NCBI GenBank assembly: GCA_947462335.1
Contig: OX381708.1
Span: 3,720,001-3,784,000 of the forward strand
Direction of reading: 5' to 3'
Source of the DNA: Harmothoe impar
Taxonomy: Eukaryota; Annelida; Polychaeta; Phyllodocida; Polynoidae
DNA length: 64,000 bases
The notes beneath the pieces were generated by a model that saw only the letters and a program-made list of their open reading frames with translations, made no database searches and was not told the origin of the DNA. Of the stretch, positions 7,376 through 18,400 are shown in pieces (the stretch's first letter is position 1; each line of letters opens with the position of its first letter). A program made the position numbers and the translations under genes.

Positions 7376-8655
7376 CAAATCAATACGTAGCGGTTCATAC
7401 CAGCCCTCCATTGCCTCGGTAAAAGTGTAGGGGTCATGCTTTCTACCTTCACTCACCTCATAGATTCGATCACCATCACCTCTCCCTTGGGACAGCCTAC
7501 AAATGGCGTTGTGTCCTGTCCCTCTGGTAGGAGGCTTAACATATCAATAGTTTGCCCCATGAAGATCGGAGCCCGTATATTCTATCCGAGATTAAAAATA
7601 AGGCTAAACCGGTTTCGGAAAACACCATTCCTAAGCTATAAGAGATCATGAGATCTGGTGAATCTCTTTTTTTTAAAGATATTTTGTATTTACCGGGAGG
7701 TGGGGTATACTGTAAAAGAGATTAAAAGTGTTAGTTAATGCCGTCGTCATATTGTCCAAAAGATATGTGTGTATCGTTACAGTTATAATGTATCGTTTAA
7801 AACTGGGGGGGGGGGGGGATAAGATTACCATGGTATAAGGCCCATCCCACAGCTTTTATTGCCGCAAATCTTATTGAATTCTTATCAAACTGTATATATA
7901 CACGTGCACACCTTTATTTTATCTATATCGATATAAACCATGTTAGCTTGAATGATTACCGGTACCTTTAATATTTAGCCTTCATTATTTGAAGCTATCT
8001 AGTTAAAAACGACAAAGGTATTATGGTAGGGGCTACTTTATTCTTCTAGTTCGATAGAATCATTTTCGACGCTGGAGAGACACACGTGTATGTCATACAT
8101 TGTAATAGCACCAAGGAAACATGGTCGGCAATAAAGCTAAAAAAAAGATCATATACGTGTACAACAGGTTTTCATGTAACTTCTGGACCAAACATGGTAA
8201 AGCCGCAATTGATAGTAAAGAGAAAGTGGGAAATTATCAGAAATGAATCATCAAATAAAGCTTCCCTCATAAATGGACAACGTTTCCGCTAAATAAAATC
8301 TTCCTGGTCTATAGCCTATATCAGATTACCGGGACTTCCTCTGATACTTCAGTTATCTCTTGTACCGAGCGTTCCTTTGATCGATGTACTCAGTGATATC
8401 TGAGTAGATTAAGATAAAAGTGTTTGCGAAAAATGGAGGTACTTGAGCAGTGAGACACCCTCCATGGTTGATTTATGGTGGTAGACCTACTTGTGATATC
8501 ACAAAGATGGGACCATACGTTTACTGTGACATGTCCAGACCCGTGAATACTAAAAACATGTCCAGAAACCAGTAGCTGTAGTATACATTGGTGCGGCTTC
8601 ATGTTAAGTTTGTCAACGGGGGGGGGGGGGGGGGGGGGGGTGGACTATTATTATA
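7376..8655. other. No gene seen; G-tracts and degenerate repeats
   Basis: Nothing coding is evident. The stretch has a poly-G run near 7806-7819 and a longer one near 8619-8640. A block around 8290-8370 is an inverted, diverged copy of sequence at about 37200-37270 (GATTACCGGGACTTC-type motif against GAAGTAGTCCCTGTAATC). Confidence 0.6.
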
Positions 8656-8659
8656 TTCT

Positions 8660-9485
8660 AGTTTTCTAGTGGGGATATGATGGGGCCCCCATCTTGCATG
8701 TCGAATTTAAGAAATGGCCATGTTATGTCATTTAACATTCCCATGTCCCATGTAGAATTTAAGAAAGACCCTGTCATGTCTCTAAAATGTTCCTTTATAT
8801 CACTAAGCTCCATGTCACATGTCGATTTTAAGAAATAGCCATGTCGCCATGTCGAATTTAGGCATCGACTCCCGTTATAGTGAGGCCACCCCTCGGCTAG
8901 TGTAGGCCTACAGATACACCCAGGGCCATACAGATGGGTGTAGACCCCTAAAATCGACACGGCGACATGGCCTTTTCTTAAAATCGACAGACGACATGGG
9001 GCCTAGTGACAAATGACAGGAGAAATTAAAAGATATTGACAAGGGACATGGCCTTTTCTTAAAATCGACAGGCGACATGGAGCCTAGTGACAAATGACAG
9101 GAGAAATACAAAGATACTGACAAATGACATGAGCATTTCTTAAAATCGACAGGCGACATGGGGACCCCCCATCTAGACCCCCATACAGGTGGTCCTAGAC
9201 CCCTGCTTCGATATGGCGACATTGGGATATCGCATGTCGCATGTCGGTATTAAGAAATGGCCATGTTGCATGTTTATGTCGCTTAAAAATGCTCATTTCC
9301 CATGTCGATTTTAAGAACTGTGTCACTATCTTTTTAAGTGTCATGTCGCATGTCACTAGGCCTCATGTCGCATGTCGAATTTAAGAAATGCCAATGTCGT
9401 CATGTCGAATTTAGGGGTCTAGGGCCATTTAAAAGTGACATGGGACATGGTCATTTCTTAAATTCGACATGCGCCATTGATAGGC
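8660..9485. repeat. GACATGG-family repeat cluster, copies 2-4
   Basis: Several copies in both orientations, with the TTTCTTAAAATCGACA and GACATGGCGACATGG units and the CTAGACCCCT opening motif (near 8939, 9172, 9417). The inverted arrangement (8671-8860 against 8940-9160) suggests successive insertions or foldback. Confidence 0.75.
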
Positions 9486-9540
9486 TTTAATAGTGACCAC
9501 CGCCCTCCCCATCAGGGGCCCTATACAGTACCCTGCATGT

Positions 9541-10214
9541 GTGAATCATCAGTTTATCATATGTGACTTTTGGTCATTGTACATAAATATACATGTGTGT
9601 ACTATGTAGACTTCTAGTACCCTATCAGCCTGTTTTAGCGCAGGTTGTCAAATAAGCGCATGTCCCCTTTTAGCGCAGGGTAGAACAGGGTTTCAATTTA
9701 ATATTAACCACTAAAAATGGATCTCAAAATAAGCGCATATCCTGTATAAGCGCAGGGCAAATGGGAATATGAAATATATAAACGCAGGTGCGCTAAAACG
9801 GGTGGATACGGTAGGTATACCCGGACCCCGCACCCTCAGACAGAAGTGACACCTATGCTCGTTCCCAAAAACAAGAAATAAGGGAGATTTTCCATTTTAT
9901 TTTATGGACCGAAGACTTATATTGAACAAAGGCTGTAAGGGGGTTTCCAATATGTGGTCTAAACTCAACACACACGAGAAGTGTATAACCAGAGAGGGAG
10001 GAAAGTTTTCTTGAAATTTCAGAAAAAGAGGGCTTTGAAAAGTATGTCAGCGTTTTATAGAAATAAGGGGTATGTTTTTACCATGGAAAGTCTGTGTTTT
10101 CCCACAGAAAGGGGCCATTTTCGGCCCAGAAATCTGTGGAAAAGGGGGTGTTTTTGAGGGGAAGGAACGAGCATGATGTCATTTCTGTCTGAGAGTGCGG
10201 GGATGGCAAATGTG
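9541..10214. other. No gene; AT-rich with TAGCGCA/AAGCGCA short repeats
   Basis: Scattered TTTTAGCGCAGG and ATAAGCGCA units between about 9633 and 9805, bounded by CCTGTTTTAGCGCA and TGCGCTAAAACGGG in inverted orientation, resemble a degenerate MITE. Nothing else is recognised. Confidence 0.5.
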
Positions 10215-10378
10215 TGCCTCTATACATGGGTAAAAATCGACACGGGCGATGGACACAGACATCTTTATTATGCCCTAGTATATTCTATATAAATAAAAAT
10301 CGACACAGTGAAACAGCTCTTTTGCTACGATTGACGCATCGACATAGTCAAATCTCTGGGGACCCATGTAGAGGTACA
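10215..10378. mobile_element. Small TIR element (TGCCTCTACATGGG family), copy 1
   Basis: The left end is TGCCTCTATACATGGGTAAA and the right end CCCATGTAGAGG in inverted orientation, with AAAATCGACACAG motifs inside. A second copy is at 41885-42126. No coding capacity. Confidence 0.6.
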
Positions 10379-10390
10379 AATGTACAGTTT

Positions 10391-11090
10391 CCTTGCCGAT
10401 TTCGATACCTACTACAAGTTTACATAGCACATACATGTATATCTAATCGTGTACAATGTACGATAAGTAAAACGACAAGCACACATTTTCATCAACACCT
10501 TTATATTTCATTACCAAAAGGCACACATATCATATATAGAGAGTTCCCCACTGAGGCCAAAATAACCCTCAGTGGGGAACTATGCGACTGCTCCTTTGTG
10601 TTTATTTCATGTCGTTATTGACAATTTTTGTAAAATATATATACATGTATAATTGTTAAATCATTCATTATGATTATATGACAGACTATTAAATACTGGT
10701 CATGGGTGTGAAATACGGCTTTCTTTGGTAAAATCAATGGGGCTGCCAGATTTACCAGAAATAAAGGCCCATGTATATATTTATTTCATGGTGAATACAG
10801 ACCGTCAAGGTTAAAGCAATGGGAGGGCCGTATGCAAGTGAAGCGTGCAATAACCCTCAGCCATATTGCACGCTCTGCCCATATTGCACGCTCCCAGGGG
10901 TCGCCAGTGGTCGCCATGGGGTCGCCATGGAGTTGCTAGGCTACTGAGGTTCACGTTCACGCGGAATTCAAAATGGTGGCACCACGGAAGTAAACAAATG
11001 CCGCGGAAGTAAACAAATGCTGTGGAAGTTAACAAATATGGACTGAATATCTATTTTAGATGGATAAACCCTGAAATAAACACAGAGCGG
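10391..11090. other. No gene seen; AT-rich spacer
   Basis: No recognisable gene or complete repeat. Two GCGTGCAATA/TATTGCACGC motifs (10846-10885) relate to the hairpin element at 11097-11219. A short inverted pair (about 10539-10580) forms a small hairpin. Confidence 0.5.
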
Positions 11091-11096
11091 CACTTA

Positions 11097-11219
11097 AAAG
11101 TGACCTCGTCAGTGGTTAGTGCACTTGCAGTGCTTGGGCCGTATTGCACTAGGCCTACGGCCAGCGTGCAATACGGCCCAAGCACTGCTCGTGCACTAAC
11201 CACTGACTCAGTCACTTTA
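11097..11219. repeat. Hairpin element with about 50-bp imperfect arms
   Basis: AAGTGACCTCGTCAGTGGTT reads inward from 11097 and its reverse complement (CCACTGACTCAGTCACTTT) reads outward to 11219. The arms continue through GTGCAC and TTGGGCCGTATTGCAC to a short loop around AGGCCTACGGCC. It is compatible with a small foldback MITE. Confidence 0.7.
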
Positions 11220-11499
11220 GCGTGCAGCTCTGTCTATATATTTGCTGTATAAATCATACAAACAAAACTTGATTTTCCGAACCCTTTCAAAATACTTAAT
11301 GTTCTACATACCGAACTGAGACTTTGAAGATATATCCGTATATATGTTGTGTATTTGCCGTCAGAATAAAAAAAAAATTGATTTACAAAATGTCTAAAGT
11401 ATGTTTCAAGTATGATTTAGTGACCCCCGCCCCCATTTGTACGCAGTCCCTCCGTAGCTCCGGGACAGAGGGGGCAGACAGCCCTCTTCCAGGGCCGCT

Positions 11500-12000
11500 C
11501 CTGTCGGCCTAGGTGCCGCACACCCGCCTGTCCAGGACCCCGGGGGGGGGGGGGCACTTAGTATATTTTGCATACACAAGTGTCCGGCTGGCAAGGGTAC
11601 TTTTTCAACAAAATTTCCCTAGGCAAGGGTCCACTTTTGAGAAGAATTTCCCTAGGCAAGGGTCAACTTTTGCAAAATTTCCCTAAGCAAGGGTTCTTTT
11701 GACAAAAATTCTTCTGAATCGACAATATTTTTACCAAAATCTCTGCTCATTTTCAAAATACCCCAATTAAAAGGTCCATTTTTACCAAAATCTCCCTAAG
11801 CAAGGGTTCTTTGTCTTCCAATTCTCTCTAAGCAGAAAAGCATTTTGGCCAAAATCTCCGTATGAACTGGTTCATTTTGGAAATCTCCCTAGGCAAGGGT
11901 CAAGGGGTCCAGCCGGACACCCCTGTCAAAAAAATATTGAATGCCCCCCCCCCCGGGCCAAGGACCCGTTATCACTTCTTTTCTGAAGGCATCTGGGTAT
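11500..12000. repeat. C/G-tract-bounded repeat with CCCTAGGCAAGGGT units
   Basis: Copies of TTCCCTAGGCAAGGGTC are spaced 30-60 bp apart from 11595 to 11900, between a poly-G tract (11540) and a poly-C tract (11945), with TGTCCGGCTGG and CCAGCCGGACA in inverted orientation (11580; 11911). It is probably a degenerate TIR element. The internal palindrome CCCTAGG recurs. Confidence 0.6.
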
Positions 12001-12107
12001 TAATCTGGGTATTAAAGGCCACATAAAAAAAGAGTTTCTCATAATCACCAAGCACCGAAAAGGTATGACGGGGGTCTTTGTATTTATTCTTTTATTCCAC
12101 ACTTTAG

Positions 12108-12220
12108 TAGTTACTGTAAACGTATTTTATTTCGCGCTGTACATATTTTCGCGGATTTCGCGGATTTTAAAATCCGAGAAAATATGTACAGAGCGAAAAT
12201 TTGTCCTATGTAGTTGTAAG
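12108..12220. mobile_element. Left half of a small TIR element split by the LTR retrotransposon
   Basis: It begins with TTACTGTAAACGTATTTTAT and TTTCGC. The matching inverted end GCGAAAATATCTACGTTTAC is at 24998-25027, on the far side of the LTR element. The inner sequence has CGCGGATTTTAAAATCCGAGAAAA palindromes. A second copy lies near 48857-48985. Confidence 0.75.
12217..12220. repeat. Target-site duplication TAAG (left)
   Basis: TAAG immediately precedes the 5' LTR and recurs at 24918-24921 immediately after the 3' LTR. A 4-bp duplication fits Ty3/Gypsy-type integration. Confidence 0.85.
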
Positions 12221-12657
12221 TGTAGGGGCTAGGGTTATACGGGTTTGTTATATGACGAGTGCTGTTGGATGCTGTGTTGCGAGCTCAGTCCGAACCCTTC
12301 AGTCCGACGGTAGGTGGCGACACCTACCCCGGGCTTGGGGTATGGACAGAGGTCGCTATAGGCTTCCGGTCTGCGTGTGCGCGCGCAGGCTGGCTGCCTA
12401 TATATACCCAGCATCTGACGGTACTCGTCGGTTACTCTGAGCCACGCTGGTGAGGAGACCCCGTGATCATTCCGGCTGATTAGCCTACTGACCCGTTCCG
12501 AACTCTATAGGGAGTTCGCACACATAGATACTGCTTGTCTAGGTTTTCTGAATAAACCCGATTTGCAACCTGTAACACTTGATCCGAACTGTGTCGACTT
12601 TGTTCTTTAATTGATACTCTACCAATATCATAGAGAACCAAAGTATCGTTTATTACA
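12221..12657 (+). repeat. 5' LTR (437 bp)
   Basis: It starts TGTAGGGGCT and ends TATTACA (TG...CA). It holds a TATATATA box at about 12399-12406 and an AATAAA at 12551-12556, consistent with U3, R and U5. It matches 24481-24917 except for one base. Confidence 0.97.
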
Positions 12658-12658
12658 C

Positions 12659-12672
12659 TGGTGCCGTGACCA
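12659..12672 (+). promoter_or_regulatory. Primer binding site (probable)
   Basis: TGGTGCCGTGACC begins one base after the 5' LTR. TGG at the start matches the CCA 3' end of a tRNA primer. I cannot name the tRNA without a comparison. Confidence 0.7.
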
Positions 12673-12842
12673 GTTCTGAGTGAAACGCAGGTTAGCCTGT
12701 GCAGTAGCACAGACCTCCTGCTCTGGACGGAGCAGCGAGGTCTCCCGATGAGGCGCCAGCCTTATCACCGGAGGGGTTAGATGCCGCCAATGAGGCAGAT
12801 ACCCCCAGGAGTGCGAATGTTCCATCCGGAACAAGCGCGTTT

Positions 12843-15440
12843 ATGGGATTCAGAGGTCCCGAAGTAATGAATCGCTCATTAGAAGAAATGAGCCTGTCAA
12901 TGTTCAACATTGGTGGGTCAAGATCAGCCGCTCCGAATCCACGGAGGGCTACCATCTTGGAGGAACATCGTTTCGACGACATGAGAGAGGCCAGGATACA
13001 GGAGCGTGTGCAAATGGCCCAAATGGAGTTGTTGACCATTCAGAAACAGTCGAATGAATGGAAAAGCAGTCTGATTGCATTGGAGGGTGCAGTCACACAT
13101 AGAGCTTCCAAAATCAAGGAGAAAGACGCAAGGCTTTCAACTTTGTTGGAAGAAAACGAAAAGCTGGTGCAATCCCTTAGCAGGGTCCGCGTGGAGTTCG
13201 ATCAGAAACAGGCTGATCTACAGGGAGTCCGTGCCGACTTTGCCCAGGCAAACACGGAGCTGAATCAGATTTGTGCGGCCCGAGATGCCGTCATCCATGA
13301 AGCAGAAGGGACCCGAGCAGAACTTGTTCGGGACACTGAAGACTTACGGGATGTTCGCCGAAGCCTAGTGTCAGAATGCGACATTCTGAAGGCAAAAAGA
13401 AGTGCTTTGCAGCAGTTTTTGTCAGAGACTAGGGAGAGTATGCAGGATAGCAGTACCTCATACACCTCCGCTGATGGTGACAGTCCGAAAGGTCCTCGTT
13501 ACATGAGTTTTACGGACACCCCAAATCTTCCTATGGGACGCGGGATGACTGTAGAAGGTGCCTTGTCTACTTCAACGCCAGGACGACCACTACAGGTGGG
13601 CCGGGCAAGAGGTAGAGGTAGGGCGAGTGATTACTCACCTAGGGTGGGTATCAGTGGTATCCGTCCAATTCCGAAGCAGGTCTTTTTGGCTCCGACAGGT
13701 GTAAACACGGCGGGCAGGGGAAGGTCGTTATCGGAGTTAGTGCGGAGTCCACGTTCTCAGTTGAAACTGGATGAGCAGCAACTGGATTCGGAACGCTTGA
13801 AGAAAGCAGCCGAACAAGATAAGGCGGCCAAGACCGACTTAACTCCATCGAGTTTGTCGCAATGGCGAGAATGCCAAGCAAACATACTGTTCCATGAACA
13901 GAAGAACTTGGAATTGGAAAGGCGAGATGTGTATCGCAAACAGCAGGCTGCTCTTGAGCAGCAACAGAAACGCATGAAGGAAAATGCAGCCCTCGCTGAG
14001 GAATTAGCGGAGCAGGAGGCGGCAGTTTTGAGAGCTCGACAAGAAGGGCTCCGAGCGGCCGGTGAAGCTGCGAAAGCTAAATTGGCGGAGGCACAGCAGG
14101 AAGAGGAGGCTGAGAGGCAGGCCAAGGAGCTGGAAAAAGAGAAGGCGGCGCATCAGCGATTGCTTGCTCTGGCCCAGCAGTGTCAGTATATGACTGATCA
14201 GGAGAAAAATTGGTGGTTCAGTCAGGGTGTGGACCCCACTAAGGATTTGGTGTCGTATGGTACCTACCAGGCCTATCTGGAGAGACAGAATAGCTTGCCT
14301 ACCAGAGGCGCTACTCCGGGGACGACCCCTGGCGCAAAGAGTCCTGGGAGGGCTCCGAGGAGAACAATTCTGAGTACAGAATTGCAAGAGTTGTACGATA
14401 CAAACCCAGCCATTGCTGGGATCGGATTGCACAATGTGGGTACAGAAAAGGACGCCTCGGCTTCCATTTCTAAATGCCTGGCGATAACCTCTAAAATTAG
14501 GGGGTCATCCAACGCTGCTAGACGTATTGCTAGCGAGCCTTTTCCCTACTGGCAGAAGAACTCTTGGGAAGATTGGTTGGGAGCCACCGTTGAGGACATC
14601 AACCTCAGTGGGTGGGATCAACAGGATGCAATTCCGTACGTCTGTAAGGGATTGCGCATGGGAGATGGCCTGATGGCCGTGGAGCAGTGGAAAGATGAAT
14701 GCGGACCCCGCGGCACTTTCAAACAACTGGTAGAGATCGGAACTATCCTATACGGAGATTCCGCTCGGATTGATCCGATGGTCGCTTTTAAGAAGCGAGT
14801 GCAAGGCAAGAACGAGGCCCCGAGGGTTTTCGGACTTGCACTGATGAGACTCTTGAAGAAGGTACATCCAGCTTCAGGAATCCATGATGCCTTATTCTCT
14901 AAGGAATTGTTCTCTCAGTTCGTCGCTGGACTGAGAGATCCAGAAATACAACATGTCGTGTATGATACCTGGAGAGCAGATACGTCATTAGATGACCTTT
15001 TTAAGGCCATCGATATACATGCTCTCAAGAAGTCACTGTTGGGGGACCGGGTGCCCACCCGGGCCTCGGCCATTATAGAATGTTCTCCGGAGCAGTCTGA
15101 TGGTTCGGGCAGTGAGGAAGAGGGGGCGATAGCTTCTGCAGCTCAGTTTAAGAGGAATGGGAATTCCTCTAAACCGCCGTGGAAAAATAGGAAGCCGGAA
15201 GGGGGTGGAAACCCTCCTCCGAAGAAGGAATCATCGGATCCAAAAGCTCCGATAATGGACGCAGCGTTTTTCACAGCGCTGTTTGAGAAGATGACGACTT
15301 CCATTCAGGGGGCTACACAGCCTAACCGGAGGAAGATCAATCGGCGGACCGCCAAGTGCTATAGGTGCCTGGAGATCGGTCACTTTGCTGCGGAGTGTAC
15401 GGCTCCGACTCCGAAAGTTCCCGGTAAGGAGGGAAACTAG
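12843..15440 (+). CDS. gag: Gag polyprotein (865 aa) with CCHC zinc knuckle
   Basis: A long N-terminal region (about residues 30-200) is strongly helical with heptad-like charge patterns, consistent with coiled coil. A basic Arg/Gly-rich linker (GRARGRGRASD) follows, then a second coiled-coil block rich in Glu, Ala, Gln and Lys (about 310-440), then a region with conserved-looking Trp residues that is likely the capsid core (about 540-740). The C-terminus has CYRCLEIGHFAAEC, a C-x2-C-x4-H-x4-C knuckle for RNA binding. It ends in GKEGN followed by TAG, directly at the frameshift signal. At 865 aa it is long for Ty3/Gypsy Gag because of the coiled coils. Confidence 0.93.
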   Translation: MGFRGPEVMNRSLEEMSLSMFNIGGSRSAAPNPRRATILEEHRFDDMREARIQERVQMAQMELLTIQKQSNEWKSSLIALEGAVTHRASKIKEKDARLSTLLEENEKLVQSLSRVRVEFDQKQADLQGVRADFAQANTELNQICAARDAVIHEAEGTRAELVRDTEDLRDVRRSLVSECDILKAKRSALQQFLSETRESMQDSSTSYTSADGDSPKGPRYMSFTDTPNLPMGRGMTVEGALSTSTPGRPLQVGRARGRGRASDYSPRVGISGIRPIPKQVFLAPTGVNTAGRGRSLSELVRSPRSQLKLDEQQLDSERLKKAAEQDKAAKTDLTPSSLSQWRECQANILFHEQKNLELERRDVYRKQQAALEQQQKRMKENAALAEELAEQEAAVLRARQEGLRAAGEAAKAKLAEAQQEEEAERQAKELEKEKAAHQRLLALAQQCQYMTDQEKNWWFSQGVDPTKDLVSYGTYQAYLERQNSLPTRGATPGTTPGAKSPGRAPRRTILSTELQELYDTNPAIAGIGLHNVGTEKDASASISKCLAITSKIRGSSNAARRIASEPFPYWQKNSWEDWLGATVEDINLSGWDQQDAIPYVCKGLRMGDGLMAVEQWKDECGPRGTFKQLVEIGTILYGDSARIDPMVAFKKRVQGKNEAPRVFGLALMRLLKKVHPASGIHDALFSKELFSQFVAGLRDPEIQHVVYDTWRADTSLDDLFKAIDIHALKKSLLGDRVPTRASAIIECSPEQSDGSGSEEEGAIASAAQFKRNGNSSKPPWKNRKPEGGGNPPPKKESSDPKAPIMDAAFFTALFEKMTTSIQGATQPNRRKINRRTAKCYRCLEIGHFAAECTAPTPKVPGKEGN

Positions 15441-18400
15441 AGGGGGTAGTCCGAGAAGGCGAGCGGACGACCCCTGTATATGAAGTACGCCAACATACCA
15501 GAGAGGTAGAGCCTAGTGAAATTCCGAAGGCGGGAAGGGAATCAGGGGTGGCTTCGAGCTTGAGGGGCTCGGATGCCGGCCTGGTTAACATTCCAGTCCA
15601 CCAGTTGCCCGGCAATGAGGCAGGGAGGCCCATTACGGATAGGAACGAGGAAGTTGCGGCTGTCACAGACACCGTGTGGGTAGGGAGTACCCAGCTTTCC
15701 CCGGATCATCCATGTTTCGACCATTTGAAGAAACATGGCCTTGATTTGGCTGCTCCGAAGGATTTTAAACGCTTCACTGTAAACCCGTCTCCGCTGGGGG
15801 GGAGGCGGTGGTATGTGTCTGTTACTGTGGCCGGTAGAGCGGGCAAATTTTTAGTAGATACGGGAGCTAGCCACTCCTTTATCTCCTCTAACTTCTATGC
15901 TCTTATGCCGGATAGTCGTGATAACTTCAAAATGAGGGTAAACGCCTGTTCGGCCGATGGGTCAAGTATGCAGACGTATGGGCGCGCGTTCATACCGCTC
16001 CGAATTGGGGGGAAGGAGTATGTGGCTTCTCCCACCATTGCGGATATTGCAGACGACGGTATACTGGGATTGGATTTTTCGGCGTTGTATGACGCGGTCC
16101 TGAATCCTGGTACAGGGGTACTCCTGATAGAGCACCCGTACCGTGTGGTAGAGCAATGTGTGCTCCGACAAGTGTCGACAGTGGCAACGGTGGTCCAAAC
16201 TGTAAAGATTCCTCCCGGACAGACGTGTGACGTGCTGGTCCGAAGCAAGGGGCTTAGGAGAGAGGAAGAGGCAGTTGTGGAGCCGGATGTGGCCATGTTG
16301 GGTAGTATCGGTTTGACAGGCATGGACACCCTCGTGGGTGATGGTGCTTGGACCGTAGTGCCGGTTTCTAACCCCGGGTTGGAACCGAAGTATCTAAGGA
16401 AAGATACAATACTGGGGAAGGTGTTCACCAGTGAGGCAGTGATGCCTGCTGGACAGGTGAGCATGAAGGGTGACCCTTCTCCGACCGCTCTGAGTGCGGG
16501 ACTCGAGAAGATGATCTCCGAAACGGATTTGACGGATCGGAGGGATCTCGACTCCCTAAGGAGGCTGGTAGTGAAGTATCAGGATGCATGGCAGGTGGAG
16601 GGGGAGCCTTTGGGCCGAACCGACAAAGTGTTGCATTCTATCAATACGGGAGATGCACAGCCGTTCAAGATGCCTTACCGACGCTTGCCTTTGGGTAAGA
16701 AAGCAGTGGTGGAGGAACAAGTGAAGACCATGTTGGAACAGAAGGTGATCGTGCCTAGCACTAGCCCCTGGTCCAGCCCGGTCCAGATGGTTACTAAAAA
16801 GGACGGGTCTATCCGATTTTGTATCGATTATAGGCGCCTGAATGGGGTAACCAAGAAAAATGCATATCCTCTCCCCCGGATTGATGAGACTCTGGACTCT
16901 TTGGGTGGGAACCAATGGTTCTGCACCCTTGATTTGCAGTCCGGATATTGGCAGATCGGGATGAAGGAGGAGGATAAAGAGAAAACGGCTTTTACCAGTC
17001 ACATTGGACTGTATCAGTTTGAGCTGATGCCCTTCGGGTTGTGCAACGCCCCGGCCACTTTTGAGGCTATGATGGAAACTCTTCTGAGTGATCTGTTGTG
17101 GCGCAAATGCTTGGTATACTTGGATGATGTCATTGTCTTTGGCAAGACTTTTGAAGAGTGTGCGTTGAACCTCGGAGAGGTGTTGGAGCGAATTCGGTCC
17201 AATGGCTTGACATTAAAGCCGAAGAAATGTGAACTTTTTCGGAAGTCCATGGTCTATTTGGGCCGGATCATCTCCACCGAGGGTGTGCAGGCTGATCCGG
17301 CTAAATTGGAGACTGTGGAGACTTGGGAAGTTCCAAAGGGACCAAAGGATATCAGATCCTTTTTAGGGTTCTGTTCCTATTACAGGGACTTCATCCCCGG
17401 ATTCTCTAGGGTGTCTCAACCATTACAACGGTTGAGCCATTGGACTCCGGGGAGGAAAAAAGAACCCTTCCCATGGGGGATGGAACAGAATGAAGCCTTC
17501 AAAGAGATTAAGGCGTTGTTCCGAACCACCCCGGTGCTGAGATACCCTACGGAGAAGGGGCATTTCATCCTTGACACTGATGCGAGCAATGAGAGCATCG
17601 GGGCCGCATTGTCCCAAATCCAGGACGGAGTAGAGGTCCCGCTGGCGTTCGCTAGTAACAGTATGAACAAGGCACAGAGAAATTATTGTACTACCAAGCG
17701 AGAGCTGCTCGCAGTAGTGGTGTACACGAAGAAGTTTCGGCACTTCTTATATGGAGGGAATTTCACACTCCGCACCGATCATTCGGCCTTGAGGTGGCTC
17801 CTTAATTTTAAGGACGCGGAGGGAATGATTGGTCGGTGGTTGAATCACCTCAGCGAGTTCGGACTGGAGAACTCTCATATCCAGCACCGAGCGGGCACGA
17901 AGCATATTAATGCCGACTGTCTGAGTAGACGTTCGGTACGCCGTTGTGTGCGTCCGGAGTGTGGGGATTGTGGTGCTCACAATGCTGTGGTAGCGAGTGT
18001 GCGTTTGCCTTATGATGGGTTGTTGCAAAACCTGTTGGATTGGTCCACCGACACTATAAGGACGTACCAGATGGCCGATCCTACCATAGCACGACTGAGG
18101 GAGCTTGTCCCTACTGGGGTCTGTCCAGTGAGACCCGAAATATCACTGGAAAACCGTGAAATGCGACGTTTCCTGGCTCAGTTCCACGAACTGGAGGTCC
18201 GGGACTCGTTGTTGTGCAGGTGGAAGACTTGTCCCGGGAAGCGGAGGGTGTTACAAATGGTGATCCCTGCTGCTATGAGGAAAGATATCCTGTACTACTG
18301 CCACGGCCATTCCACTAGTGGGCATTTTGGAAAGAAACGCTCGTTGGAAAGGCTGAGTCGGAGATACTACTGGCCCGGTATGTCAGGCGACCTTTTAAGG

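Noticed and set aside
6993..7456. Three overlapping minus-strand ORFs with YTRPALIQD-type repeats
   Set aside because: They are translations of a 17-bp minisatellite in each frame; no domain, promoter or codon pattern supports a gene.
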